Assembly: GCF_041906005.1 (NCBI RefSeq)
Contig: NZ_JAYRJY010000001.1
Location: 248,001-312,000 of the forward strand
Origin: Ferrovibrio sp041906005
GTDB taxonomy: Bacteria; Pseudomonadota; Alphaproteobacteria; Ferrovibrionales; Ferrovibrionaceae
Direction: 5' to 3'
DNA length: 64,000 nt
Position 1 is the stretch's first letter; every line of letters starts with the position of its first letter. Below are positions 7,606-15,450 of this stretch, piece by piece. A program made the translations under genes and the position numbers. A model generated the notes under the pieces. It made no database searches. It was not told the DNA's origin and saw only the letters and a list, made by a program, of their open reading frames with translations.

Positions 7606-8355
7606 TTACAGGTTCTGGCCGCCATCCACGGCCACGGTCTGGCCGGTGACCCAGCTCGCGGCAGCCGAGCACAGGAACAATGCCAGATTGGCGACCTCCT
7701 CCGGCCTACCCATGCGGCCGAAGGGAATGCCGCCGAGAATGGCATCATAGAGCTTCGGATTATTGGTTTTGGCCTGATCCCACACGCCGCCGGGAAATTC
7801 GATCGAACCCGGCGCGATGCAGTTCACCCGGATATTCTGTTTCGCCAGCGCGGCGGCCTGGGTCAGCGTGTACTGGATCAGTGCGGCCTTCACCGCGCCA
7901 TAAGGCGGCGTGCGCACATTGGCGCCCAGGCCCGAGATCGAGGAGATATGCAGGATGCAGCCGCCGCCGGCCTTTTCCAGATGCGGAATGGCGGTGTGGC
8001 TGGCGCGCACGCTGCCCATCAGGTCGACATTGATCGAGGCGGCCCAGCCGGCCTCGTCGTCGGTGCGGCCGAAGCCCGAGGCATTGTTGACCAGGATGTC
8101 GATCCCGCCCAAGGCCGTCGCTGCAGACTCGACATAGGCACGCACGGCGGCGCCATCGCCCAGGTCGCAGGTGGCGGCATGGACCTGACCGCCGACACGC
8201 CTCAGTTCCGTCTCGGTTTCGCGCAACGCGCCTTCCGAACGGGCGCAGATCGACACGTCGGCGCCTTCGCCGGCAAAGGCCATGGCTATCGAACGACCGA
8301 TGCCACGGCTGCCGCCCGCCACCACAACGCGCTTGCCCTTCAATCCGAGTTCCAT
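7606..8355 (-). CDS. short-chain dehydrogenase/reductase
   Basis: 249-residue classical SDR. The cofactor motif is G-G-S-R-G-I-G-R at residues 14-21, N-N-A-S-G is present, and the catalytic Ser and Y-x-x-x-K are in H-I-S-S-I-S-G and P-P-Y-G-A-V-K. The C-terminus V-T-G-Q-T-V-A-V-D-G-G-Q-N-L is that of FabG-like enzymes. AGGAGG lies 6 bases before the ATG. It is divergent from eutB with about 100 bases between. The substrate is unknown. Confidence 0.88.
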   Translation of the reverse strand: MELGLKGKRVVVAGGSRGIGRSIAMAFAGEGADVSICARSEGALRETETELRRVGGQVHAATCDLGDGAAVRAYVESAATALGGIDILVNNASGFGRTDDEAGWAASINVDLMGSVRASHTAIPHLEKAGGGCILHISSISGLGANVRTPPYGAVKAALIQYTLTQAAALAKQNIRVNCIAPGSIEFPGGVWDQAKTNNPKLYDAILGGIPFGRMGRPEEVANLALFLCSAAASWVTGQTVAVDGGQNL

Positions 8356-8458
8356 GCCGGCCTCCTGTTCGCTGGCCGCAGCTTCACGGAAACCATTCCG
8401 TCATGCAATGCCTTCAGGTCTCTGGTATGCTTCTTGCTGATCATCGGCCGGTCATATC

Positions 8459-9844
8459 ATGCCCTATGCTGCCAGCCTGAACGGAACCCGCCATGTCTTC
8501 GCCGATCTGAAGACATTGCTGGCCTGCGCCTCGCCCCTGCGCTCGGGCGACCAGCTGGCGGGGATCGCGGCGGAAAGCGACGAGCGCCGCGTGGCGGCGA
8601 AACTGGCGCTGGCCGATCTGCCACTGCGGCGCTTCCTTGATGAAGCCGTCGTGCCATACGAGCAGGACGAAGTGACGCGCCTGATCATCGACAGCCACGA
8701 TGCGGCGGCCTTCGCGCCGGTCGCTGCGCTCACCGTGGGCGAATTCCGCGACTGGCTGCTTTCCTATGAAGCCGATGCCGCGACACTGGCGAAACTCGCC
8801 CCGGGGCTGACGCCGGAAATGGTCGCCGCCGTCTCCAAGCTGATGCGCAATCAGGACCTGATCGCCGTGGCGGCGAAATGCCGGGTAGTGACCGCCTTCC
8901 GCAACACGCTGGGCCAACCGGGCCGGCTGGCCAGCCGGCTGCAGCCCAACCATCCCACCGACGACCCGGAAGGCATCGCCGCCGCCTTGCTGGACGGTTT
9001 GCTGTTTGGCGTCGGCGACGCCGTGATCGGCATCAATCCGGCCAGCGACAGCGTGGCCGACGGCATCCGCCTGCTGGAAATGCTGGAGACGATCCGCCAG
9101 CGTTTCGATATCCCGACACAGAGCTGCGTGCTGGCGCATGTGACTGCCACGCTGCAGATGATCAAACGCGGTGCGCCTGTCGATCTGGTATTCCAGTCGA
9201 TTGCCGGAACCGAGGCCGCGAACAAGGGCTTCGGCGTCGACCTTGCCATCCTGCACGAGGCGCGTGAAGCCGCGCTGGCGCTGAAACGGGGCAGCGTCGG
9301 CGACAACGTGATGTATTTCGAGACCGGTCAGGGCAGCGCGCTCTCGGCCAATGCCCATCATGGCGTCGACCAGCAGACGCTGGAAGTACGCGCCTATGCC
9401 GTGGCCCGTGCGTTCAGGCCGCTGCTGGTCAACACCGTGGTCGGCTTCATCGGGCCGGAATACCTGTTCGACGCCAAGCAGATCATCCGCGCGGGCCTTG
9501 AGGATCATTGCTGCGGCAAGCTGCTGGGCCTGCCGATGGGCGTGGACGTCTGCTACACCAATCACGCCGAGGCCGATCAGGATGACATGGACAACCTGAT
9601 GACCCTGTTGGGCACGGCCGGCGTGAATTTTCTGATCGCCGTGCCGGGCGCCGATGACGTGATGCTGAATTACCAGAGTCTGTCTTTCCACGACGTGCTC
9701 GGCTTGCGTCATCTGCTGAATCTGCGGCCGGCACCGGAATTCGAGGCATGGCTTGCCCGCATGGGCATGCTGGATTCAACCGGCCGCCTGCCGCCACCGG
9801 ATCAGGCCGTGCAGCGGCGGCTGGCCGATCTGACAGCGCCATGA
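8459..9844 (+). CDS. eutB: ethanolamine ammonia-lyase large subunit
   Basis: 461 residues, close to the usual EutB length. Recognisable segments are L-M-R-N-Q-D-L-I-A-V-A-A-K-C, R-L-Q-P-N-H-P-T-D-D, D-A-V-I-G-I-N-P-A-S-D, Y-F-E-T-G-Q-G-S-A-L-S-A-N-A-H-H-G-V-D-Q-Q-T and G-V-D-V-C-Y-T-N-H-A-E-A-D-Q. The TIM barrel binds adenosylcobalamin and ethanolamine and converts the latter to acetaldehyde and ammonia. Its last codon overlaps eutC (ATGA). There are no microcompartment shell genes or eutA nearby, so this is the minimal, non-compartment form. Confidence 0.95.
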   Translation: MPYAASLNGTRHVFADLKTLLACASPLRSGDQLAGIAAESDERRVAAKLALADLPLRRFLDEAVVPYEQDEVTRLIIDSHDAAAFAPVAALTVGEFRDWLLSYEADAATLAKLAPGLTPEMVAAVSKLMRNQDLIAVAAKCRVVTAFRNTLGQPGRLASRLQPNHPTDDPEGIAAALLDGLLFGVGDAVIGINPASDSVADGIRLLEMLETIRQRFDIPTQSCVLAHVTATLQMIKRGAPVDLVFQSIAGTEAANKGFGVDLAILHEAREAALALKRGSVGDNVMYFETGQGSALSANAHHGVDQQTLEVRAYAVARAFRPLLVNTVVGFIGPEYLFDAKQIIRAGLEDHCCGKLLGLPMGVDVCYTNHAEADQDDMDNLMTLLGTAGVNFLIAVPGADDVMLNYQSLSFHDVLGLRHLLNLRPAPEFEAWLARMGMLDSTGRLPPPDQAVQRRLADLTAP

Positions 9845-10593
9845 ATGATGTTGCACGCGATATCTGGGCACGCTGGCGCGGCACGACACGGGCCCGCATT
9901 GGCCTGGGCCGTAGCGGCGATGCGTTGCCGACATCCGCGTTGCTGGATTTTCAGGCGGCCCATGGCCGCGCCCGCGATGCCGTGCATGGCGTGGCTGATT
10001 TTGCCGCCGTGGCCGAACAGCTCAGGCCCCTGCCCTGTCTGACGCTGCACAGCCAGGCACCGGATCGCGCCGCCTATCTGCGTCGCCCCGATCTTGGCCG
10101 CCGGCTGGACGATGCCTCGGTCGCAATGCTGAAGGACCACGCCGGCGATTGGGATATCGCCTTCGTGGTCGCTGATGGCTTGTCCGCCCGCGCCGTGATG
10201 GCGCATGCCGTGCCGGTATTGCATCGTTGCATGGCAGGGCTGGCAGGCTGGCGCATCGCGCCGATCGTGCTGGCCGGCCAGGCGCGCGTGGCATTGGGCG
10301 ACGATATTGCCACCTGCCTGAATGCAAAAGCAGTGGCCGTGCTGATCGGCGAGCGGCCGGGCCTGAGCGTGGCCGACAGCCTGGGCGTTTACATCACCTG
10401 GGCGCCGCATATCGGCCGCGTGGATTCGGAGCGCAACTGTATCTCCAACATCCATGCCGATGGCATGAGCCATGATCAGGCCGCGGCGACTTTGCTCTGG
10501 CTGTTGCGCGAAGCGCGGCGCCTGAGCCTGAGCGGAATCGGCCTCAAACTCGATCCGGCCGATATTGCCGCGCACCTGCCAGACGCTACATGA
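9841..10593 (+). CDS. eutC: ethanolamine ammonia-lyase small subunit
   Basis: 250 residues; contributes to the adenosylcobalamin-binding interface of ethanolamine ammonia-lyase. Family segments are A-R-I-G-L-G-R-S-G, D-F-Q-A-A-H-G-R-A-R-D-A-V-H, V-L-I-G-E-R-P-G-L-S-V-A-D-S-L-G and E-R-N-C-I-S-N-I-H. It lacks much of the N-terminal extension of the enterobacterial protein. The ATG overlaps the eutB stop as ATGA, so it is coupled. Its 3' end overlaps the convergent minus-strand gene by 8 bases. Ammonia released could feed the adjacent glutamate-synthase-like enzyme (inference). Confidence 0.94.
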   Translation: MNDVARDIWARWRGTTRARIGLGRSGDALPTSALLDFQAAHGRARDAVHGVADFAAVAEQLRPLPCLTLHSQAPDRAAYLRRPDLGRRLDDASVAMLKDHAGDWDIAFVVADGLSARAVMAHAVPVLHRCMAGLAGWRIAPIVLAGQARVALGDDIATCLNAKAVAVLIGERPGLSVADSLGVYITWAPHIGRVDSERNCISNIHADGMSHDQAAATLLWLLREARRLSLSGIGLKLDPADIAAHLPDAT

Positions 10594-12004
10594 TCATGTC
10601 GCCGCCATTGACGCGAACATGCTGGGCCTTCAGGTCACGTACCGATTTGCAGCCGCAGGCATGGGCGATGGCCTCCACGTCATGCTGCACGGCCTTGGCA
10701 TAATTGGCCACGCGTACCGCCTTGCGTGTGGGATCGAGCCCCCGCATGAAACGCGGATCGTTCGAGGTCACGCCGGTCGGGCAATGACCCGTATTGCACT
10801 TCATCGCCTGGATACAGCCCAGCGAGAACATGAAACCACGTGCCGAGACCACATAATCGGCGCCCATGCAGATCGCCCAGGCCACCTTGTCGGGCGTGAG
10901 CAATTTGCCCGAGGCGATCAGGCGGATGCGGCTGCGCAGTTCGTATTCACGCAATCGCTGCGCCACGAGGGGAAGCGACTGCACGATTGACTGGCCGACA
11001 TAATCAGCCAGCGGTGCCGGCGCGGCCCCGGTGCCACCCTCGGCGCCATCGATCTGGATGAAGTCCGGGGCCTCGGCGGGGCGATCCCGCAGATAGTCGA
11101 AGAATTCATCAATGAAATCGTAACTGCCGACGGCCATCTTGATCCCGACCGGCTTGTCGACCACGCGACGCACGCGGTTGATGAAGGCAACAAGCGAGGG
11201 AATGTCGGTGATATCGCGATGCCGGCTGGGCGAGATCGAGGATTTCCCCGCCTCGATGCCGCGGATGGCGGCGATCTCCTCCGTCACTTTCGATCCGGGC
11301 AGGATGCCGCCACGGCCGGGCTTGGCGCCCTGGCTCAGTTTGATGCAGAACATGCGCACCTGATCGATCCCGGCGATCTTGCGCAGCTTGGCCTCATCCA
11401 GGTTGCCATCGGCATCGCGCACGCCGTATTTGGCCGTGCCGATCTGAAAACAGATGTCGCATCCGCCCTTCAGGTGATAGGGCGACAAGCCGCCCTCGCC
11501 GGTGTCCAGCCAGATACCGGCCATCGCCGCGCCTTCCGACAGGGCGGTGATCGCCGCCGACGACAAGGCGCCATAACTCATGCCGGAGATGTTGAAAAAG
11601 CTTTTCGGCTTGTAGGGATTGCCGACGACATCCTTGCCGATCCATTTGCCGGTGTAAGTCTCGGCCTCTTCGTCATTCACCGGAAAGGCGGAATGCAGGA
11701 AATAGATGTGGCCGGGCTGCTGCGCATCGACCTCGGAGCCGAAAGCCACGTAATTCGACACGCCCTTGGCCGAACGATAGACCCAAGCGCGGGTCAGGCG
11801 GTTGAACGGGCGTTCCTCCCAGTCGGCGGTGAACCAATACTGGCGGAAATACTCGCCCAGATTCTCCATGATGTAGCGGAAGCGGCCGTAGATCGGGAAA
11901 TTGCGCCGGATCGCATGATCGCGCTGGATCCAGCGGTCATAAACGTAATACCAGCCCACCGTGCCGGCACCGGCCAGCACGATGGCCGCAAAAACATACA
12001 GCAT
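10586..12004 (-). CDS. FMN-binding glutamate synthase-like protein
   Basis: 472-residue protein with one N-terminal membrane helix (residues 2-20), then the glutamate synthase central barrel: F-N-I-S-G-M-S-Y-G-A-L-S, D-T-G-E-G-G-L-S, K-L-S-Q-G-A-K-P-G-R-G-G, I-Q-I-D-G-A-E-G-G-T-G-A-A-P. The 3Fe-4S cysteines occur as C-x5-C-x4-C (C-I-Q-A-M-K-C-N-T-G-H-C-P-T-G). It has no amidotransferase domain or NAD(P)H-binding domain, so it is not a full GOGAT; the electron donor and substrate of these stand-alone membrane-attached forms are not established. Convergent with eutC. Confidence 0.85.
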   Translation of the reverse strand: MLYVFAAIVLAGAGTVGWYYVYDRWIQRDHAIRRNFPIYGRFRYIMENLGEYFRQYWFTADWEERPFNRLTRAWVYRSAKGVSNYVAFGSEVDAQQPGHIYFLHSAFPVNDEEAETYTGKWIGKDVVGNPYKPKSFFNISGMSYGALSSAAITALSEGAAMAGIWLDTGEGGLSPYHLKGGCDICFQIGTAKYGVRDADGNLDEAKLRKIAGIDQVRMFCIKLSQGAKPGRGGILPGSKVTEEIAAIRGIEAGKSSISPSRHRDITDIPSLVAFINRVRRVVDKPVGIKMAVGSYDFIDEFFDYLRDRPAEAPDFIQIDGAEGGTGAAPAPLADYVGQSIVQSLPLVAQRLREYELRSRIRLIASGKLLTPDKVAWAICMGADYVVSARGFMFSLGCIQAMKCNTGHCPTGVTSNDPRFMRGLDPTRKAVRVANYAKAVQHDVEAIAHACGCKSVRDLKAQHVRVNGGDMIM

Positions 12005-12364
12005 TCCGTCTCTCCCACCCCTTCATGCCGCCTCAACGGGACGGCTTGCACAGCAATCTAGCACAATCAGAACTGGTGGACCGGAATTAACATTCAATAA
12101 TCCGTCCAATTCGGATCTAGGTCGCGTTTCTGCAGCCTATTTTTCGACCAATTGCCTTTAAACAATGCCGAAATTACAGCCAAGCCCGCCAGAGCCTTTG
12201 GCAGCGTATATGTTGAATAATGTGAGTATACATCCGATTTCAGCATACTGTTCTGGGGGCATTTCCCACGAAAGATGCGCAGCTCCTTCGATGCTCGCGC
12301 AAAACTCGTCGGCATACATCCTGCATTTACGACCCGGTCTCGCCATAACAAGAGTGCCTGAACA
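12005..12364. other. 360-base intergenic region without a gene
   Basis: The region is noticeably AT-richer than its surroundings, especially 12080-12250. No open frame here has convincing composition. TTGCCTTTAAACAA at 12152-12165 has the TTG-N8-CAA form of FNR/FixK boxes but departs from the preferred inner bases and lies about 200 bases before the next gene. It probably holds promoters for the divergent glutamate-synthase-like and chemoreceptor-like genes. Confidence 0.4.
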
Positions 12365-13417
12365 ATGACCGCACAGACGCATCACCTGCAGGTGCATCAG
12401 TTGATCGATGGCATCGAACAGGATGTACAACAATTCGGTGCCAATAACGAAGAAATCGCCTTCCAGACCACCCTGCTGTCGCTGAACGCCTCGATCGAGG
12501 CGGCGCGGGCGGGCGAAGTGGGACGCAGTTTCGCCGTGGTGGCGCAGGAAGTGAAATCGCTGGCCAACCAGGCCTCGCAGAATTCCAAGCGCTTCCGCGA
12601 AGTGGTGATGAAGCGCATCACCGACTCCAAGCGCGCGGCGGAAGAAATCGTCGACCAGATCGTGAAGGATCTGGAAGGCCCGCGCCTGACCGACATGGCG
12701 CAGACCATGGTGCAGCTGATCGTGCGGAACCTGTATGAACGCACCTGCGATTGCCGCTGGTGGGCCACCGACGACGCCATGTGGCAGGCCCTGGCCGAAC
12801 CGTCGGATGAACTGTTCGCCCGTGCCAGTGAACGGCTGGCGATGATCAACCGTTTCTACACCGTCTATCTCAACCTCGTGCTGGCGGATTCCCGCGGCCG
12901 GGTGGTGGCGACATCAAACCCCAAGCTGTTTCCGCGCGTGGCCAAGGCCTCGGTGGCGCAGACACGCTGGTTCCAGGGCGCCATGCAGTCGGCCAGCGGC
13001 GACGATTACATCGTCGACGACATCAGCCAGAGCGTCAGCCACGACAACAAGGCCGTGGCGATCTATGCCGCCGCCGTGCGCAGCGGCGGCCAGATCCATG
13101 GCGAGCCGCTGGGCGTGCTGGGCGTGGTATTCGACTGGGACAAGCAGGGCATGAGCATCGTCAAGGACGAACCGTCCTTAAGCGCCGAGGAATGGCAACG
13201 TTCCCGCGTGCTGCTGCTGGATGCCAAGCGCCGCATCATCGCCTCGTCCGACAATCAGGGCCTGTACCAGCCCTTCCCGCTGGACACCGGCGACAAGGAC
13301 CGCGGCTATTACTATGGCAGCGACGGCTCGCTGATCGCCTTCGCCCGCACCATCGGTTACGAAACCTATGATGGCCTGGGCTGGTATGGCGTGATCACCC
13401 AGAAGCCGCGCGACTGA
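12365..13417 (+). CDS. soluble chemoreceptor-like protein, signalling tip before Cache domain
   Basis: 350 residues with no membrane segment. Residues 15-75 match the methyl-accepting chemotaxis protein hairpin tip (E-I-A-F-Q-T-T-L-L-S-L-N-A-S-I-E-A-A-R-A-G-E, then F-A-V-V-A-Q-E-V-K-S-L-A), the part that contacts CheA and CheW. After a linker with E-R-T-C-D-C-R-W-W-A-T-D, residues 135-350 resemble a double-Cache ligand-binding domain (V-L-A-D-S-R-G-R-V-V-A-T-S, then L-L-L-D-A-K-R-R-I-I-A-S-S). This reverses the usual order (sensor, membrane, HAMP, tip) and leaves out the membrane and HAMP parts and most of the adaptation region. It could be a cytoplasmic sensor plugging into chemoreceptor arrays; the ligand is unknown. 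Confidence 0.75.
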   Translation: MTAQTHHLQVHQLIDGIEQDVQQFGANNEEIAFQTTLLSLNASIEAARAGEVGRSFAVVAQEVKSLANQASQNSKRFREVVMKRITDSKRAAEEIVDQIVKDLEGPRLTDMAQTMVQLIVRNLYERTCDCRWWATDDAMWQALAEPSDELFARASERLAMINRFYTVYLNLVLADSRGRVVATSNPKLFPRVAKASVAQTRWFQGAMQSASGDDYIVDDISQSVSHDNKAVAIYAAAVRSGGQIHGEPLGVLGVVFDWDKQGMSIVKDEPSLSAEEWQRSRVLLLDAKRRIIASSDNQGLYQPFPLDTGDKDRGYYYGSDGSLIAFARTIGYETYDGLGWYGVITQKPRD

Positions 13418-13421
13418 TCAT

Positions 13422-14339
13422 TCACGCCGCCGGCCGGCGCCACAGCCAGGTGAGTTCGTGCTTGTTGTGATGCAGGTGCAAAAGCCGGCTGCCGGGAATG
13501 GCGGCGAAGGCGCGCGCCGTTTCGAAATCCGTCTCGCCCTGGAATTTCAGCGTGCAGACGGCGTTCGCCACACCACCTGACTCCAGCCAGCGCTGCACCA
13601 GTTTCAGCAGCCGCGCCGGATAGCAGATCACATCGGAGCACAGCCAGTCGACGCGCGGAAACTCCTTCGGCTCCAGCGCGAAGGCGCTGCCCTGCCGCCA
13701 GCGCACATTGGGCATCGCCGCCACATTGGGCGCCAGCGGCGCCTTGTCGATGGCGGTGACATCCGCCCCCAGCGAACCCAGCACCCAGGTCCAGCCGCCG
13801 GGCGACGAACCCAGATCGAGGCAGATGTCGCCAGCCTTCGGCAATTGGGAGCCGAATTCCAGCCGGTGCCGCGTCAGCCCCTCCCACAGTTTCAGATAGG
13901 CACGGCTGGGCGGCCCTTCGCGATCCTCGTGGAAAACAAACTCGCCATTCGGCAGCGGGCTGGAACAGCGCGCGGCATAAAGCAGGCGATCCGGCGCCAG
14001 CAGCGTGAAACTGCCCAGCGGCGCCGTCGGCAGCGGCGCGCCGAAGCTGAGCGGCTTGGCCGAGACATGCGGCAGCTTTTCGACAATCAGCTTCGCGCGG
14101 CGGTGATGCAGCGGCGCATACGGCGCCCAGTTGCGCTGGATCGCTTTCAGCTTCGCCGCCGCGTCACCGATGGATTCGATGGCGACCTCCTGCACGTCGA
14201 ACCATGTGTTCGCTGCCCATGCAGATGCCCCCTCGCCTTCGGCCAGGAACAGCCGCTCATGCTCGGCCGTGACACGCGCGCCGAGTTCCTCGCGCAGCTG
14301 CGCCTCGAACCCCTCGGCGGCCAGATAGGCTGTCTTCAC
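13422..14339 (-). CDS. RlmM/FtsJ-like rRNA 2'-O-ribose methyltransferase
   Basis: 305 residues. An N-terminal THUMP-like region (Y-L-A-A-E-G-F-E-A-Q-L-R-E-E-L) precedes a Rossmann methyltransferase with the SAM motif C-L-D-L-G-S-S-P-G-G-W-T. The K-D-K-E catalytic set of 2'-O methyltransferases can be read as Lys in L-K-L-W-E, Asp in C-S-D-V-I-C-Y-P, Lys in T-L-K-F-Q-G-E and Glu in H-E-L-T-W. RlmM of E. coli acts on C2498 of 23S rRNA; the same target is inferred. The GTG at 14339 overlaps the vapC stop (GTGA), giving MKTAYLAAEGFE; an ATG at 14375 inside vapC is less likely. Confidence 0.82.
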   Translation of the reverse strand: MKTAYLAAEGFEAQLREELGARVTAEHERLFLAEGEGASAWAANTWFDVQEVAIESIGDAAAKLKAIQRNWAPYAPLHHRRAKLIVEKLPHVSAKPLSFGAPLPTAPLGSFTLLAPDRLLYAARCSSPLPNGEFVFHEDREGPPSRAYLKLWEGLTRHRLEFGSQLPKAGDICLDLGSSPGGWTWVLGSLGADVTAIDKAPLAPNVAAMPNVRWRQGSAFALEPKEFPRVDWLCSDVICYPARLLKLVQRWLESGGVANAVCTLKFQGETDFETARAFAAIPGSRLLHLHHNKHELTWLWRRPAA

Positions 14340-14758
14340 ATCAGTTCCCAAGGATTGATCACCCTGATCCCGCATTCTTCGTAGTCCGCCACATACCGCG
14401 TAGCCAGCGTGGCGCCATGGGCACGCGCGATGGCGGCAATCTGCGCGTCACGGGACCGGATCGGCCATTCGATATGGCGCCGCCACGCGATGATGTCGGC
14501 ATATTCCACGGCAGCTGCCGCGTCAAAGGGCAGGACGCGGCCGCCAAAGCCTTCTCCGAAACAGCCGGCCAGGGCAGCCAGCATGTGTTCGCGTCGCGCA
14601 CCGTCTGGCAGCAACAACGCTCCGTGGAGCATTTCCGCGACCGTGATGCTGGTGGTGTGCAGTTCGGTGTCGGTCTGCAGCCCCAGCCAGGTCCAGACCG
14701 TCGAATCCAGGTCAGGCTGCATCAGCGCCGCAGAGAGATCGGTATCGAGAACGATCAT
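14336..14758 (-). CDS. vapC: PIN-domain toxin, VapC/FitB type
   Basis: 140-residue PIN ribonuclease. Acidic metal-binding residues are Asp in I-V-L-D-T-D-L-S-A-A-L (residue 5), Glu in T-V-A-E-M-L-H-G and Asp in R-S-R-D-A-Q-I-A-A-I-A, followed by A-T-L-A-T-R-Y-V-A-D-Y. The start at 14758 has GGAGGG close upstream; longer in-frame extensions overlap the antitoxin gene. The antitoxin gene ends 13 bases upstream. The stop codon overlaps the GTG start of the rRNA methyltransferase, an unusual third member. VapC toxins typically cut tRNA or rRNA; the target here is unknown. Confidence 0.88.
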   Translation of the reverse strand: MIVLDTDLSAALMQPDLDSTVWTWLGLQTDTELHTTSITVAEMLHGALLLPDGARREHMLAALAGCFGEGFGGRVLPFDAAAAVEYADIIAWRRHIEWPIRSRDAQIAAIARAHGATLATRYVADYEECGIRVINPWELM

Positions 14759-14771
14759 TGGTCCCTCCGGG

Positions 14772-15035
14772 TCAGCCGAAAGTGGGCGGCTCAGGCGTCC
14801 CGGCAGCGGCCGCTTCGGCACTGCGCCGGGCTATGCTGAACCACACATCATCCAACCCGGCGAAGCGGTGCCGGACCGATCGCCAGAAATCCAGGCCGGT
14901 GCGGGTTTCGGTCGCCAGCACGCCGCGGAGGATTTCGCGCGTTTCCTCCTCCATCGAGCGGCCGTGCCGGCGGGCGCGCTGCCGCAGCCGGGCCTTGAGG
15001 TCGTCGTCCAAATTGCGGATCACGATGCTGGCCAT
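14772..15035 (-). CDS. ribbon-helix-helix antitoxin, FitA/VapB type
   Basis: 87 residues. M-A-S-I-V-I-R-N-L-D-D-D-L-K-A-R-L-R-Q-R-A is the typical FitA-like RHH opening: the N-terminal strand binds the operator and R-S-M-E-E-E-T-R-E-I-L forms the second helix. The C-terminal part, ending P-E-P-P-T-F-G, would wrap the toxin. It is first in an operon with vapC and the methyltransferase. A pair of TGATATC elements lies 27 bases upstream of the start, a likely autoregulatory operator. Confidence 0.85.
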   Translation of the reverse strand: MASIVIRNLDDDLKARLRQRARRHGRSMEEETREILRGVLATETRTGLDFWRSVRHRFAGLDDVWFSIARRSAEAAAAGTPEPPTFG

Positions 15036-15061
15036 TGCCGGTCTCCGTATTCGTTAAAAAG

Positions 15062-15078
15062 TGATATCAGTGATATCG
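15062..15078. promoter_or_regulatory. probable toxin-antitoxin operator (TGATATCA-G-TGATATCG)
   Basis: TGATATCA at 15062-15069 is a perfect 8-bp palindrome and is repeated as TGATATCG at 15071-15078 on a 9-bp pitch, just upstream of the RHH antitoxin start. RHH antitoxins bind such tandem short palindromes and repress their own operon. Binding by this antitoxin is inferred from position and symmetry. Confidence 0.5.
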
Positions 15079-15311
15079 CCCATATAAATTCGACGTTTTC
15101 CGTCGGTTTGCGCCGGGATCCGTCATTCCCTGCGCTGTTCCGACATTTCCCGGCGCAACCCAACCAAATCTGATGATTTCCGAATAAAATCAGACGGTTT
15201 TGAGAAATTTTGCCGGATCGTGCCTGCCTGCCCCTTGCCGGCCGGCCACAAAGAACATATATGGAACAAGAGCGCGACTTCAAGTCAGCGATCCCGGCTT
15301 GCCAGCCCATA

Positions 15312-15339
15312 TTGCTTATAAGGGGAAAATCGCTATAGT
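15312..15339 (+). promoter_or_regulatory. sigma-70-type promoter of the rpsF operon
   Basis: TTGCTT (15312-15317) and TATAGT (15334-15339) are 16 bases apart, and the rpsF start follows about 110 bases later. The intervening leader (15346-15450) is GC-rich and could hold an S6:S18-type autoregulatory structure, which I could not establish by eye. The rest of 15079-15311 shows only AT-rich stretches and no gene. Confidence 0.55.
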
Positions 15340-15450
15340 CCGCGCCCTCACATAGCTCCTTGCTGGACTCATACCGGGTCCGGCCAGGCCCGATCCGTCG
15401 TCGCATGGTGCGCCGCCGCCGGGCCGCTAAAGCCAGAAGGAGAGCTGCCG

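Noticed and set aside
12152..12165. TTGCCTTTAAACAA as a third FixK box
   Set aside because: It has TTG-N8-CAA spacing but A instead of T or G before CAA, and lies some 200 bases from the nearest start.
12094..12351. 85-codon minus-strand frame in the gap before the reversed chemoreceptor gene
   Set aside because: No motif, no ribosome-binding site and unusual composition; the gap looks regulatory.
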